Origin: Trichobilharzia regenti
Taxonomy: Eukaryota > Platyhelminthes > Trematoda > Strigeidida > Schistosomatidae
Reading direction: 5' to 3'
Length of the DNA: 64,000 nt
NCBI GenBank assembly: GCA_944472135.2
Contig: OX235267.1
Span: 42,478,779-42,542,778 of the forward strand
Part shown: piece after piece, positions 33,150 to 45,572 of the stretch
How the letters are laid out: the number at the start of each line of letters is the position of its first letter
Position numbering within the stretch: position 1 is the first letter of the stretch
The notes under the pieces: generated by a model
What the model saw: only the letters and a program-made list of their open reading frames with translations
Told to the model about the DNA's origin: nothing
Databases searched by the model: none
Translations under genes and position numbers: made by a program

Positions 33150-34825
33150 AGGACTCGTGAACCGACCACCACCTGCAACCCGTCCAGAAATACCAACAAC
33201 AGCACGTACACAACTGCAAGTCGACACCAATCCTCCAACAAAAGCTGAAGTCTTGAATGCAATCAAGCTTCTGAAAGCTGGACTAGATGGAATACCCCCT
33301 GCAGCACTGAAAGCGGACCCAGAGACGACAGCAGATATGCTGACTCCATTATTGCAAAAGGTCTGGAAGGAGGGAAAGGTGCCTACTGACTGGAGGAAAG
33401 GTTACCTCGTGAAACTACCAAAGAAGGGCGACTTAGGACTCTGCAAGTACTGGCGAGGAATCATGCTCCTGTCGACGCCAAGTAAAACCCTGAATTGCAT
33501 CATCCTGGAGAGAATAAAGGACGCACTGAATACAGAAATCCGACCAGAACAAGCTGAATTCAGGAAAGTCAGACAAATCATGTACTGACCAAATTGCAAC
33601 TCTACGTATCATCATCGAACAAAGCATGGAATGGCAATCAAACCTCTGCCTCAACTTTTTGGACTTTGAGCAGGTCTTCGACATAATTTGGAAACTACTC
33701 GAGTACTACGGTGTACCCCAAATATTCATCAACCTTATTCAACATCTGTACGACAACGACACATGTCAGGTGATCCACAACGGAAAGGTCAGCAAGGCGT
33801 TTGGAGTAAACACAGGAGTCAGACAAGGGTGCTTACTATCACCAATGATATTCCTAATTGTGGTGGACTGACTGGATTATGCGTCAGACAGTGAGTGGGA
33901 AACGAGAAGACAGGGATATCCTGGATCAACGTGAAGAACCTAGAAGACCTGGATTTCGCTCGTGGATGATTTATGTTTGATGTCACACAAAATCGAAGAC
34001 TTACAAGCGAAAACCGACACACTGGTTGAAGAAGCAGCCAGCGAAGGGAGTACTTCATGTGAACATAGACAAGACAGAGGTTATGAAAAAAACCGACCAA
34101 CAACAACAGTAGCAGCAACATCCAGCGCCAATCACTATCAACGGGAGGGATTTGAAAGAGGTTACTTCATTCACTCACTTATATAGGGAGCATTGTCTCA
34201 ACTACAGGCAGTCGGAACGGACGAGGATGTCAAATCGAGAGAGAATCGGGAAGACGAGCGAGAAACACATTCATCAACCTGAAACCAATCTGGAAACCTC
34301 CGTCACTCAGCCAGCATCAACAAAATAATCCAGTCGGATTTTCAATACAAACATCAAGTCAGTTCTTCTATGCGGATCGGATGAGAAATTTGGCGGGCGG
34401 GTCACAAAGAATATTTCCAACAGCCTGTTACAGACCTTCATCAAACAACAATTGTCTTCGCTCTATACTGAAGATCAGATGGCCGGGCCGGAAAGAATCA
34501 CCAACAAGAGACTATGGGAACAAACAAAACAAGAAGCAATCGCCCAACAAATATGCCGGGGAAAGTAGAGATGGATTGGACACTCGCTGAGAAGACCGCT
34601 GGGTGACATCGCGCGCGCGTCAGGCCATTACTCGAGTGGAACCAGGCCGAAAGAGGAGCGGCGAGTGGGACGTCCGAGGGTGACATGGATAAGATCGTGT
34701 GAAGAGGAGTTGAAATAGTATGGAATAATATGGATGCAGGTAAAAAGCACAGCAGAAGCAATTGGAAACGTGCAGTTGAAGCACTATGTTCCACTAGGAA
34801 CCCAAGGGAACAATAATAATAATGC
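33150..34825 (+). mobile_element. RTE-like LINE, RT domain to tail (group 1)
   Basis: Best group-1 copy. 33157-33588 encodes RT fingers (KAEVLNAIKLLKAGLDGIPP, DWRKGYLVKLPKKGDLGLCK, YWRGIMLLS, KTLNCIILERIKDAL). After a frame break near 33585, 33626-33871 gives the palm (CLNFLDFEQVFDII, with motif A degraded, then QIFINLIQHLYDN, VNTGVRQGCLLSP). Motif C is lost in the shifted LDYASDSEW region near 33870-33895. The C-terminal part follows (RTWKRAVE-type residues near 34765), ending in TATGTTCCACTAGGAACCC and an AAT tract at 34810-34822. No endonuclease: 5'-truncated at about 33150. Internal stops make it inactive. Confidence 0.85.
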
Positions 34826-34829
34826 AGGT

Positions 34830-37800
34830 AATGAGGAAGGAGTAGGATTTAGCTATCAACTCTGTTCCTTGAAAAGCGGCATCACACCTCTCTTCAGAGA
34901 CAAATATTCACAAAACCGACAGGTATAAAAACCGTATAACAGAATTTGAACTTCGTAGCTACCTGTCCCAAAGAGCGGGCCCTCGCGCCATCATAAATGA
35001 AAAGATTGAGACACTTGCCTATAGGCCGTCGGACATTGGTAACGTAAGTCGCAATAATTCGAGTCAGTTTAGCTTACTTGGTAGGCCACCACCTCCACCC
35101 AGTTACATCCCCACACCCAACCGGGCTGCCCATCCAACGATCAGCAGTTTTGCTGAAACGACATTACCGCTTTCACATTCCGGTCCACAATGTGACCACC
35201 AACATATCACAAATGCTCACCACTCTGCACATGTTTCGCCCCCCCCCCCACCCAACGATATAGATAGGCTAGCTGATATAGCAATGCCTAATTACTGTCT
35301 GAAACTCATCTTACATGACACAGGTAATTCTCTTCTTCATCAAAAGCCCTCTGTCTCCTTTCCTTCTGATAGTCAATCTTTTTTACGCCCCAACTTACAG
35401 GGACATGGAAATATGACTGACCCCCTCTGCGCTTTTAGCTTTCCTAGCGCTTCTACAGACAGACATTTTACTGTCGTCTGGGAACACTATGATTGAATCT
35501 CATCACCAGCTACTTCAAGGCACGGCTAAAATCCTAGCATAGTTCTTATTAATGCCAAGTCAGCTGTAAACAAGGGGACATACATCCGATCCATACTGTT
35601 GATAAGCCAACCTACGGCACTAATGATTACTGAAGCCTGGTGCACAAGTGAACTAAATGACGATTTATTTCACTGCGAAGGTTACTCATTTTTCAGAAAG
35701 AGCATACCAGTTGGGCGGGGGGTGGAGGATGTATTATCTATGTTAGATCTGGCTACAGAGTTGTACACTACGATGACCCAACCTGAATATACGCGATACA
35801 TTATGAGTGACACTACATCAATAAACAGCAAACCCTGTTATTAGGTTGCATCTATCACCCACCCAACCACGACAGTGAACTGCTAAGTGAAATAACTGCA
35901 GCCTTTCACTACACTTCGAAATTAAACTTCACTTATAAAATCATTTGTGGTGATTTTAACATGCCTGAAGTCTCATGGGAACCCATCATTGCTCCCCCGC
36001 TACAGTAAATTTTAAGTTGCAGTGGAGTAATATGGGTGGATACAAAGTATTCTAATACCCTATCAGAAACGACAATATACTGGACTTAGTTTTCTTGAAA
36101 GACATCGCCCTATCTACCATAAATATCAGCCAACCAGGTAGTGACCACGACATAGTTGTCATCTGCTCCTTCGATACCAAGCCCCACTCAATAAAACGCT
36201 CTACACTGAGCAGAACTTTCATGTGCTTTAGAACGGCTAGGTGGGAGCTATCTAAATCCTTCATTCAAACCTTAGACTGCGAACTGTTCTTTTCCAATAG
36301 CAACCTAGACACTATCCTACTAGCCTTTTACTAGAATACATTTATATGCTTTGATAAACTTGTTCCTAAATGTAAAGACAACTCAGACCAAAACATAAAG
36401 AACTTCATTCCTCGAAAAGTAATGGCTAAGCTGCACCAAACGACTTTTCGCGTCTTGTGAGTTTACAGAACATTTATCTCAAATTGAAAGAAATTGAAAT
36501 AACGACAAAGTCTTACTCGGACAAGAAAATTTAGCTCTCAAAGAGCTGAAGCTCTAAATACAGTGCAATCTGTAGGCTTTATCGCAAAAGGCTAAACTCT
36601 CGTAAAACGGATATAACATTCACTTTAGAAAATGGCGAGTCTGCTAGTGACCCTAAAATAATTTGTGAGCTTCTGAACTCCTACTTCTCACAGTTCTACA
36701 CCTATGATGATATTACGTCGCCACAACCTCCATTCCCCATACGTTCACAAAAAACAAAAAAGAAATTATCAGCTTTTATTTAGATAATATTAAGAAAGCA
36801 ATCGCCTCTCTTAAAAGTTCAAACAGCCCTGGTCCTGATACGATCCCCTCAACTTTTTTAAAATACAGTGTTAAGGACATTCCCATTCTTTTTCTCAAAG
36901 TTTTCACTGGCTCTCTATCAACTGGGACGTACCCAGATGTATGGAAAAACACGCACATTACCCCAAGGTATAAGTCAGGCTCCCGTTCAAGTGTTATGAG
37001 TTACAGACCCACTAACCTAACTTCCGTTATTTCAAGAGTTCTGCCAAAGATTGTGTAAAGTGCCATTGTCGACTTCCTCTCTAACGAGAAACTTATCACT
37101 CCTTAGCAACATGGTTTCATGAAGTCAGTCACGTTCTTGCACGACATGCCATTTACAATTTTTCGATCACATCTCACAACTTAAAGATTCCTGTATGATC
37201 ACAGTTATTGTATACTTAGATCTTAGTCAAGCCGCCGACTGTTAGTATCAAAAGTCCAGTCTTATGGCATCAAAGATTCATTGTTAAACTGGCTCGGTTC
37301 GTTTCTAAGCAATCGAATGCAAATAGTCAGGTTAGGTTCCCACACATCCAACCCCGTTCGGATAACAAGTGAAGTTACACAAGGTAGTGTCCTGGGTCCA
37401 CTGTTATTCCCATTATATTTCAATGACATTTGCGACGTTATTAATCACGGCGGACCTTTTCTGTTTGCTGATGACATCAAAATAGTGTATCATTCACTCT
37501 CAAACGTGTCATGTATATTTGATAGGATTCAGGATGATATTGATAGCGTTCAATTACGGTGTAACAAGTGTAAAATGAAGTTTAACGTTGGAAAATGTGG
37601 TGTGCTATGCTCCAAAAAATTTCCTCTGAACTAACCATCTCCCTACACAACATTCATATCCCTCGTCTGCGGCTTACAACAGATTTGGGTTTGAAATACC
37701 CCAGAATTTAGCTCCACAGTATATATTAAATTACAGGTATCAAAAGTCAAAGGCTCCTTGGGTTTTTTATTCCGAAACTTTTAGACGTGTGAGTCCAAAA

Positions 37801-38565
37801 TTAGGCTGTACAAGTTATGCACAAGGCCCTTACTTGAATTTCGTCCCCATATCATGGACAGTGTGTCCATAAAAGACAGATGCAAATTAGAAAGTCTACA
37901 TAGGGCGTTTACTAAACGTCTAGTAGGTGGAAATCTTTGCATTTCTTACTACGACAGATGTAACATTCGATTTGGAGCCCTTATGGATCAGACGACTGAA
38001 CTTCAACCTAAACAATGTATTTGGGATTACTAAAGGGCTTATATATTTCCCCACAATGACTATACTTTTCGTCCACCTAATAAATACAAACTCAGAAATA
38101 AATCTTCATCTCATCTTCTAGAATGCCAAAGAACCAATTCCTTCACTGTGAAATACCGTTGTATTTGGAACAGTCTTCCAACTGAACTTAGAAACACTTC
38201 TATGCCAAAAATCTCATCTTCGCTGGACAATTATTTTATCCACAATGGTTTAGAAGCAGTATGTGACAAACTAAAAAGCAGATATATAGTATGGAACTCC
38301 TCTCACCCTCACTGTTAGTTCCCGAAATGTATCTTGAACTTTACTTTCACCATGATTGTTTTCACAACCCAAGTCACCTACTCATATTCAGTTTTATATT
38401 TTAATTGCTTCTCTAATCAAATATTTTTGCATACATCCCTGATAACATTGTATTATGAGCGTTCCAGTGTGCTAAGAGTTCAGTCTCAAATTCCACTAGT
38501 AAGTCACCTGAAGATGACTGGTATTAAAATGTTTTTGGGGACTGCTTAATTTTGTACGTAAGTAC
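34830..38565 (+). mobile_element. CR1-like LINE, decayed copy (EN and RT)
   Basis: A long plus-strand relic. A Pro/Ser-rich leader frame (about 35040-35495) precedes the APE endonuclease (LINAKSAVNKG, PTALMITEAWCTSELNDD, CGDFNMPEVSWEPIIAPP at about 35950-36000, PGSDHDIV at about 36140). RT follows (KSSNSPGPDTIPSTFL, YPDVWKNTHITPRYKSG, the SYRPTNLTSVISRVL block, TQGSVLGPLLFPLYFNDICD, FADDIKIVYHS at about 37455-37490, KCGVLCS). The C-terminal part with ISYYDRCNI and WNSLPTEL runs to about 38200. Many stops and shifts. The 3' end CACCTGAAGATGACTGGTAT near 38508 resembles other CR1 3' ends here. The 5' boundary is uncertain. Confidence 0.85.
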
Positions 38566-39436
38566 TGTCTCTCTCTCTCTGCGCAAATTCCAGCCCAAAT
38601 GGTGATAATAGAAATAATCAACTACGCGGTGAGTCTTAAATATTAGTGAATCTTATCTTACTGCCCCCTATAATCCTGCGTAGTCAAATTTTTCTGTACC
38701 ATATGTTATAACTTACTACTTTTTAAGTATGTAATGCTGCACCATTATGCACTGTTCTTCGCAGTTTCAGTTATTTATATCTAAAAGGTAGACTATGATC
38801 GTCTTATGCATTTACATTTTTATTACTTCTCTCCAAAATGCTGTAACAGATGACACATACATGATGGTATTCTGAAAGCGGTCGTTCATACCATGACTCT
38901 AAATGAGTTGACAAATGAATGTAAGAGAAGTGTGCGTGGCATATATGAATAGAAATTAAAAGAGAGAGAAGCATTTCGCTGGGGCCTTGCAGGAAAACTG
39001 TGGGAGGGCGGTGATTTCCATTCAGCGGATATGGTGGTGGGGACCCATGAGAACCACTCTTATCTGTGGGACAGCACTCTATTGCTAAGACTCCTGAGTT
39101 TGAATGACTTCCGCAAGATAAATGAATAACTATAAAAGAAATGGAAGCTGAAAATTGCCTAAAAGCTGGAGTTGGAATATATAAACTCCCTGAATGTTAG
39201 TACATGGTATGAGTTGGCTACTTCGGAAAGAAGTCTAACTGTATATATCGGAAAACCAGTAGTTATGAGTAAGCTCTTGCTTTTCTTCTACGTATTTCAC
39301 GCACTTTGAATTTTGTGTTTAACTCCTTTTCCCCCTGTATACAAGTAGGTACAATTATATGCTTTTTTATATACTTTGCACTATTAACACCTATCACAAA
39401 CTTTAGCAGGTCTCTTGCGGCTTTCTTTTGTCTTCC
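38566..39436. other. Unassigned sequence
   Basis: Two short blocks (38860-39130) are less AT-rich. No family recognised. Confidence 0.35.
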
Positions 39437-39727
39437 TGTTATGTACTGGTCAAGTAATTAATAGTCCTGACGCAAGAAGGCGGAAATCAGAAGACCACCA
39501 GGCTCACGATGATGCTTGTATTTTTCAAACAACAAGGAAAATCAATGTCACACAAGTGCGTGAGCGAATATTCAAAAATGAACGAATCCACAGACAGTCT
39601 TAACATGATTAATTGTAATGTCATGTGACAAGAAGGTCAGACATGCTTATTTAGTTAGTGGACAGACAAAGGCATATTGTCAGTTATAATGAAATATCGA
39701 TCCATATATACATGGCAAAATACAATA
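39437..39727 (-). mobile_element. Gypsy-type LTR, truncated
   Basis: Nearly identical to the LTR at 49497-49825 over its 3' about 290 bp. The same 5'-3' order on the minus strand ends GACCAGTACATAACA (39437). The U3 start is cut where the AAT tract of the neighbouring CR1-type 3' end begins (about 39728), so that insertion or a recombination removed it. No internal sequence is attached. Confidence 0.75.
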
Positions 39728-40203
39728 ATAATAATAATGTACTTCATATAAATTTACATGAAAATGCATGCCTTTTTTTACAGGCACGATCAAGTATGAT
39801 ATAGTCTCAGATCGTAGATTGTCTACAAGTTAATCATATTTTAACTGTTAAATATTTGATACATATAATACACTCATTTTCTGAACTAGGCCGTATAGTT
39901 ATTGGATTGTACAATTGTCCTCCAGGTTGAGCGGGAAAATAGACTTCGTTTCGTGAATGTCGGCATTCGATAACCAACCAATATTGAGGTAAGTACAACG
40001 TTTACAAGGGATTGAAAGCTGTTTTAGAAAAATTAAGGTGGTGAGGTGAATCATTAAATTGTAATGAAATAGGTAAGTGCAAGTATCATTAATAAATGCA
40101 TTTATAAAGGAAACTCCCTTGGCTGACAACGTTCATTTGCAATGTATAATGCTACGCATATATCTCGTACTATCATGATGTCCACTTTTGGTTTTAGTAC
40201 AAT
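39728..40203 (-). repeat. CR1 3'-region module, left arm of a head-to-head palindrome
   Basis: Copy of the last about 490 bp of the CR1-family 3' region, minus orientation, ending in an ATT tract (AAT on the plus strand, 39722-39735). It starts at GTATTAAAACCAAAAGTGG reading leftwards from about 40203. The partner arm (40213-40715) starts at the same sequence in the other direction, with only about 9 bases between them. A gap of roughly 20 bases near 39955 distinguishes the arms. Confidence 0.85.
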
Positions 40204-40212
40204 TGAAGATAA

Positions 40213-40715
40213 ATGTATTAAAACCAAAAGTGGACATCATGATAGTACGAGATATATGCGTAGCATTATACATTGCAAATGAACGTTGTCAGCCAAGGGA
40301 GTTTCCTTTATAAATGCATTTATTAATGATACTTGCACTTACCTATTTCATTACAATTTAATGATTCACCTCACCACCTTAATTTTTCTAAAACAGCTTT
40401 CAATCCCTTGTAAACGTTGTACTTACCTCAATATTGGTTGGTTATCGTATACCTACAACCACGGGATGAAAACGAAACGAAGTCGATTTTCCCGCTCAAC
40501 CTGGAGGACAATTGTACAATTCAACAACTATACGGCCTAGTTCAGACAATGAGTGTATTATATGTATCAAATATTTAACAGTTGAAATATGATTAACTTG
40601 TAGACAATCTGAGATTTGAGACTATATCTTACTTGATCGTGCCTGTAAAAAAGAGCATGCATTTTCATGTAAATTTTTTTTAAATTTGTATGAAATACAT
40701 TACATTATTATTAAT
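40213..40715 (+). repeat. CR1 3'-region module, right arm of a head-to-head palindrome
   Basis: Plus-strand copy of the same module (GTATTAAAACCAAAAGTGGAC start, CTATACGGCCTAGTTCAGAC later), ending GAAATACATTACATTATTATT. The first about 130 bases of the arms are nearly perfect complements. It then abuts the truncated 3' end of the full-length CR1 element. Confidence 0.85.
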
Positions 40716-42400
40716 ATATGCATTTTTAAAGAAACTCCATAGGCTGACAACGTTCATTTGCAATGTATAATGCTACACGTATATCTCGTACTATCATGAA
40801 GTCCACTTTTTATTTTAATACATTCATCCTCAGTTGTGCCAGTTGTTTTGGTTTAATACCTTTTTGTGCATTTAGTGCACAACCATACCCTTCAGTGAGT
40901 AGGAATATAATAAGTCATAAAGAGCTGTAAAATGTTAGGTTTAATGGAATACAATGAGGATCAAGTAAAGACGTTATTAGAAAATAAATGAGATAAGACA
41001 TTGTGAAGTGGTATTTAAAGATCCGACAATGGATAGCAAGTTAATTTATAAGATGCCCCATAAATCTGTGCAGATCCCACATGGTCGCATCTCAACAATA
41101 GGCTGAGCGAATGGTATTATTTAAAGGTAGAAGCATGATCTGTCAAGGCGTTCATTATTATCTTTTTCAAGATAAAGATCTAAGCCCTCATAAAAATCAG
41201 AAATATCTCGAGCCTTTAATTTGTATATTGCTGTTCCTGCAGAATGGGGCGATTCACCTTAGTGACCCCACCATATCTACTGATCAGCTAACGCCACCCT
41301 CCCTCCTTTTTTGATGTTAAGCTCTGAGACTATGATTATTATGGCTACCGCAAATATACTGCTTGGTACCAGACATGTTCGTACCCCATATTCCATCTCC
41401 CTAGCTTTCTTAATGAGTGCTTCCAATAGGTCTCCACATACATCTTTATGAACATTATATATGTATGCATGCGTCCTAATGAACAGATTACTTTACAAGA
41501 AGTTAAAACCTTAAAGAATAAAAAGAATAGGTTTTGTGAATAGTGAAGCAAGATTCAGCAGAACAATATAGTTAGGGATCAATGTAGGTAGTATGAACTG
41601 AAGGTAAGGTCGGTTGGCAGGACTTAGTGTACTAAATTATCATGACAGTCTTGTATATAGTAGACATCTGACATTGCAAAGTAACGTGTCTAAACATATT
41701 ATAAAAGATATTAACAGAAATACTACATAGCTTTAACATTATGAATTTTAGAAAATTATATGAGAATGGGTAACTGTTGACTGAAGATAATCAATTCAAC
41801 TCAAAAATAGTGCAGTGTATTATGCTAATAATATAAGTATATTCGTAAAATATTAAAAGATATGGTTGCTAATGTAATGGTTTTCGGAAATAATTATACT
41901 GACGAACTTATTGAAGATTACAGTGAAGAGGAAACCAGTGAGTTAGTTAAACGGCTACTGTGCAGTTAGTAGTTAAAACGTCTTTTTTAAAAAGTAAAGG
42001 GTAGAAGAGTTTTGAGCACCGGAGCAAATTAAGTCATATTCTACTGAGTAGAGTGTAGTGAATAGTGGTACGATTAGGGATAAGGGTAGGTTGAATGAAC
42101 TTGGGGAAAATGGTTGGTTGGTTGAGTTTGTTATTGCTAGGTATTCCTGGCCACTTTTCATATGGCATGCTTTAGACATTACAAAGTACCAGTTTGCTTA
42201 TATTATGGGAGAACTATCACAACTAATTTGGGATTATACATCCAGGAGAGTCTAATGAGTTTATAAACCCGATTGAAGAAATATCGATAGGATCTCTAGT
42301 AAGCTGAATAACCGGACCTTAGGTAAAGGCATGTGGGAGAGATTAGGTTGGTTTTATCACGTTATAGATGAGGTACGGTTGCCGGGGCAAATGAGTTTCC

Positions 42401-45400
42401 TCAAATTGGGGGTATTGCACTGGGGTCTGTAGTACTAAAGCTAGTTGAGCGGCCCATATGGATAAAGTATGGATAAGTAGACCGAAGCTCTTTTGTTGAT
42501 AGGAACTCGTTAAGTAGACGCTGGAATTCAGTAGGAGATCGGCAACTACGTACAGTAAGTGGAAGTTCGTTCCATAATGCACTGTACTGTATTTTAAAGA
42601 AACGTGATCGCAGTTTTGTCCGGAACCGGCTTATGGATAGAGTATTTTCATGATTCCTAAGAGTATATATGGGTAAATTGTTGAAAGCTATTGGATTACT
42701 GCTTTTGGTGTAGCCGTGTAAAAGGCGAAAGAGGAATGTAAGGTTGAGTTTCAGGCGCCTTAACCAAAGTGGCTGAAGTCCATACATTTTGCACCTATCA
42801 GCGTAAGTCAGTCCTTCATGTTTGTATAATAGGCGTCGAGTAAAACTTCGCTGAATATTTTCAATACGAACCCTGTCATACCCATGCATGAAACCGAAGA
42901 CAATTGTGCAGTATTCAAGTACTGGACGAACCATGACTTTGTATAAAAGGACTTTAGCCTCATTTGTGTACATTTTTCGATGTAACAAGCCTGTGAGTCT
43001 TCGGCATTTAGAAACAAGTGCTTTTGCGTACTGACTGAATGTTAAGTTTTGTGAGTAGGTAACTCCCAGGTCTTTTATGGAACTGAGGGTTTGGAGAAAA
43101 GAGTTACCTAGGTGTAACCTGAAATTCGGATGGGAGTTATTGAAATATAGGACACCACATTTATCAGAATTGAATGGCAGTTGCCAGTCATTGCTCCAGT
43201 TATGTAACCTATCCAGATCATCTTGAATATGTGTGAATCCTTCGTTTAGTGTAGAATGGGGGAAGCTGTATACAATCTTTAAGTCGTCAGCAAAGAGGTA
43301 TGGGGTACCATGCTTGATTACGCTGCAGATGTCGTTAATGTAGATTACGAAAAGCAGTGGACCTAGTACACTACCCTGAATCACTCCACTTCTTATAGGT
43401 CTGGGTGACGAGTAATTATTTGCAAATTTCACAACTTGGGAACGATCTTCCAAGAAAGAAATGAGCCAGGATAACAAGGGGTCTTGGAACCCGTACGACT
43501 TTAGCTTAAGGATTAGTCTCTTGTGTGGGACTTTATCAAAGGCTTTTTTGAAGTCAAAGAAGAGAGTTGTGACATACAAACCATGATCACGCTTAGCGGT
43601 AACATCATCAAAGTAGTCAAGTAGGCAGGTGGAGCATGATCGATTTTTCAAGAAGCCGTGTTGTGCTGGAGTAAACACTTTGTGAAGGTGGAGGTATGAA
43701 GCAATATCTTGCCCTATAACCTTTTCCATAACCCTGGAAACTACTGACGTGATATTAATCGGTCGGTAGTTTTCGATGTTAGAAGTTGGTCCTTGTTTGT
43801 GCCTAGGGGTTATAAACGACAGTTTCCAGCATTCTGGGTAACTGCCATTATTTAAGGACAGAATGAAAAACTTTAGTAGGATAATGGGTATATCCTCACC
43901 ACCTCTTTTCAACAAGATAGATGGAATTCCATCGGGCCCAGCGTTATATGATGTCCGGAGGGATGCTATAGCGGAGGAAATCTTTTGTTGGGTGAATGTT
44001 ATATTACCCAAAAAGTGATTTGGTATTGTCGGAACTTCAAGACTATCTACTGTTTCTTCGATAGTATAGTAGCTAGAAAAGTGGGAGCTGAATAACTCAC
44101 ATATCTCCTGCGGGTCTTCGTGTAGTTTTTCTCCATCTAGTAATAAGTTAGGGATACTTATTCTGTTGTTGTTGATTCGTGACTTAATTAGTTTAACTAA
44201 TGCCTCTGTATTATCAGGTCGTGAGTGGAGGATGCGTTCTAGTTTGATGGACTCAGATAACTGATTAGATTTGTATGAATCATAAGTTTGCTTGAGTGTA
44301 ATGAGTGATGAAAAGTCATTATATCTGTAGAATTGCCTAGCATGCTTACGCAGTCGGTTTCGAATCTTTACGGGGATGAAGTCGGGCTGTTTAGGCCTCG
44401 TTTTCACAAGTCTTACTGGAGCGATGAAGTCATGTGCAAATCCTAGGTTCTCATAGAGTAATTTGTTTGTCTCTATAGCCGAGCTGCACGTAAAGTATGG
44501 CTCCCAGTCTAGGGTGCGTATGTATGGTTTCAGTTCATCCCACTGAGCATGTCTGTAACCCCTGAGTAATACTTTGTTGGCGTTTATTGTCGAACTCATG
44601 CTAGTGCAAATATTAAATGTACCGAATACTACTCTGTGGTCGCTGCCAGGAAACTCTTTACCTACTCGAAGGGTAGTGGGGATGATACCATTAGTGAAAA
44701 CTAGATCTAAAATCTTAGATAGCCTGGTAGGATACTGTACGTGTTGTTGCCATTCTTTTGTTTCTATTATGTTGATAAATTCATTGTACCGTTTTGGTGA
44801 GGAAAGTGGTTGCCAGACTACATCGGGCATATTAAAGTCCCCACATATAATTTTAGCCGTGTGAGGTAGTGAAGTGGCGTAAGCGAACGTGCTAGCAAGC
44901 TTCATATTACCTTCAACGGTTGAGCACGGGGGGTGATAGATGCAACCTATAAGATAGGAACTGGAGTGAGACAGTCTTAGAATAGCCCACACTGAATCGT
45001 TATCTGTGATGAGCTCTGGGTAGAAGCACTGTGTGGCCTTAATATCAGACCTGATATACATAGCACATCCTCCTCCTCTACCATAGTTTCTGTCGCCTCT
45101 GAATACATAATAGTTATCAATAGAAATATCTTTATCGCAAATCTGAGGAGTGCACCATGTCTCAGTAATCATTATGAGAGACGGATTGCAAATTAGGGAT
45201 AATGTCGTGAAGTCGAACATTTTGTTGAGTAAGGAGCGAGCATTGATAAGACAGAATGAGAGAGAGTTAGGGGTGACGGTGAAATCGCATATATCTTTAA
45301 AAATATTCTCTCCAAGGTTTATGGCGTCTAGAACAGATTGTTTGATGGGTGCTAACTCAGATGGTGGCCACTTACTAGCAGTGCTGGAAAAGTGCCCTAC

Positions 45401-45478
45401 ACCAGTATCAGCACAGAGAGATGTGCCATCGTTTGTTACCCCGGCGGGTGTGAGGTGTTCATAATACCGTGCCTCCAA
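42401..45478 (-). CDS. CR1-like ORF2: APE endonuclease plus reverse transcriptase
   Basis: Uninterrupted 1025 residues, the largest ORF in the window. It nicks target DNA and copies the element's RNA at the nick. APE-type endonuclease at about 72-295: LINARSLLNK, LIMITETWCTP (catalytic Glu), GRGGGCAMYIRSD, ICGDFNMPD at about 210-218, and the terminal SDH at about 279-281. A linker follows to about 480. RT at about 500-790: SYNAGPDGIPS, ENYRPINITSVVSRVMEKVI, AQHGFLKNRSCST, FFDFKKAFDKVPH (motif A), GVIQGSVLGPLLFVIYINDI, LFADDLKIVYS (motif C, about 728-738) and KCGVLYF. A C-terminal region carries VLEYCTIVFGF and YADRCKMYGL. All catalytic motifs look intact, which suggests recent activity. The true start may be further upstream if translation is coupled to ORF1. 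Confidence 0.95.
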   Translation of the reverse strand: MEARYYEHLTPAGVTNDGTSLCADTGVGHFSSTASKWPPSELAPIKQSVLDAINLGENIFKDICDFTVTPNSLSFCLINARSLLNKMFDFTTLSLICNPSLIMITETWCTPQICDKDISIDNYYVFRGDRNYGRGGGCAMYIRSDIKATQCFYPELITDNDSVWAILRLSHSSSYLIGCIYHPPCSTVEGNMKLASTFAYATSLPHTAKIICGDFNMPDVVWQPLSSPKRYNEFINIIETKEWQQHVQYPTRLSKILDLVFTNGIIPTTLRVGKEFPGSDHRVVFGTFNICTSMSSTINANKVLLRGYRHAQWDELKPYIRTLDWEPYFTCSSAIETNKLLYENLGFAHDFIAPVRLVKTRPKQPDFIPVKIRNRLRKHARQFYRYNDFSSLITLKQTYDSYKSNQLSESIKLERILHSRPDNTEALVKLIKSRINNNRISIPNLLLDGEKLHEDPQEICELFSSHFSSYYTIEETVDSLEVPTIPNHFLGNITFTQQKISSAIASLRTSYNAGPDGIPSILLKRGGEDIPIILLKFFILSLNNGSYPECWKLSFITPRHKQGPTSNIENYRPINITSVVSRVMEKVIGQDIASYLHLHKVFTPAQHGFLKNRSCSTCLLDYFDDVTAKRDHGLYVTTLFFDFKKAFDKVPHKRLILKLKSYGFQDPLLSWLISFLEDRSQVVKFANNYSSPRPIRSGVIQGSVLGPLLFVIYINDICSVIKHGTPYLFADDLKIVYSFPHSTLNEGFTHIQDDLDRLHNWSNDWQLPFNSDKCGVLYFNNSHPNFRLHLGNSFLQTLSSIKDLGVTYSQNLTFSQYAKALVSKCRRLTGLLHRKMYTNEAKVLLYKVMVRPVLEYCTIVFGFMHGYDRVRIENIQRSFTRRLLYKHEGLTYADRCKMYGLQPLWLRRLKLNLTFLFRLLHGYTKSSNPIAFNNLPIYTLRNHENTLSISRFRTKLRSRFFKIQYSALWNELPLTVRSCRSPTEFQRLLNEFLSTKELRSTYPYFIHMGRSTSFSTTDPSAIPPI

Positions 45479-45572
45479 TGCATCGCCCTCCCATCCGGTG
45501 ATAAGTGGCTTGACAGTATGTGTGCTATTTGCGTCAATATTGAGGCTGAAATTTCGTGTTGGCTGAGAAAAT

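Noticed and set aside
40286..40540. 84-codon ORF similar to 39899-40129 on the other strand
   Set aside because: The same peptide arises twice only because the two loci are arms of the palindrome. Frames are not kept intact in the copies at 56600 and 61200, so it is unlikely to be a conserved protein.
44574..45464. Plus-strand ORFs of 96 and 104 codons
   Set aside because: Complementary shadows of the intact CR1 ORF2.
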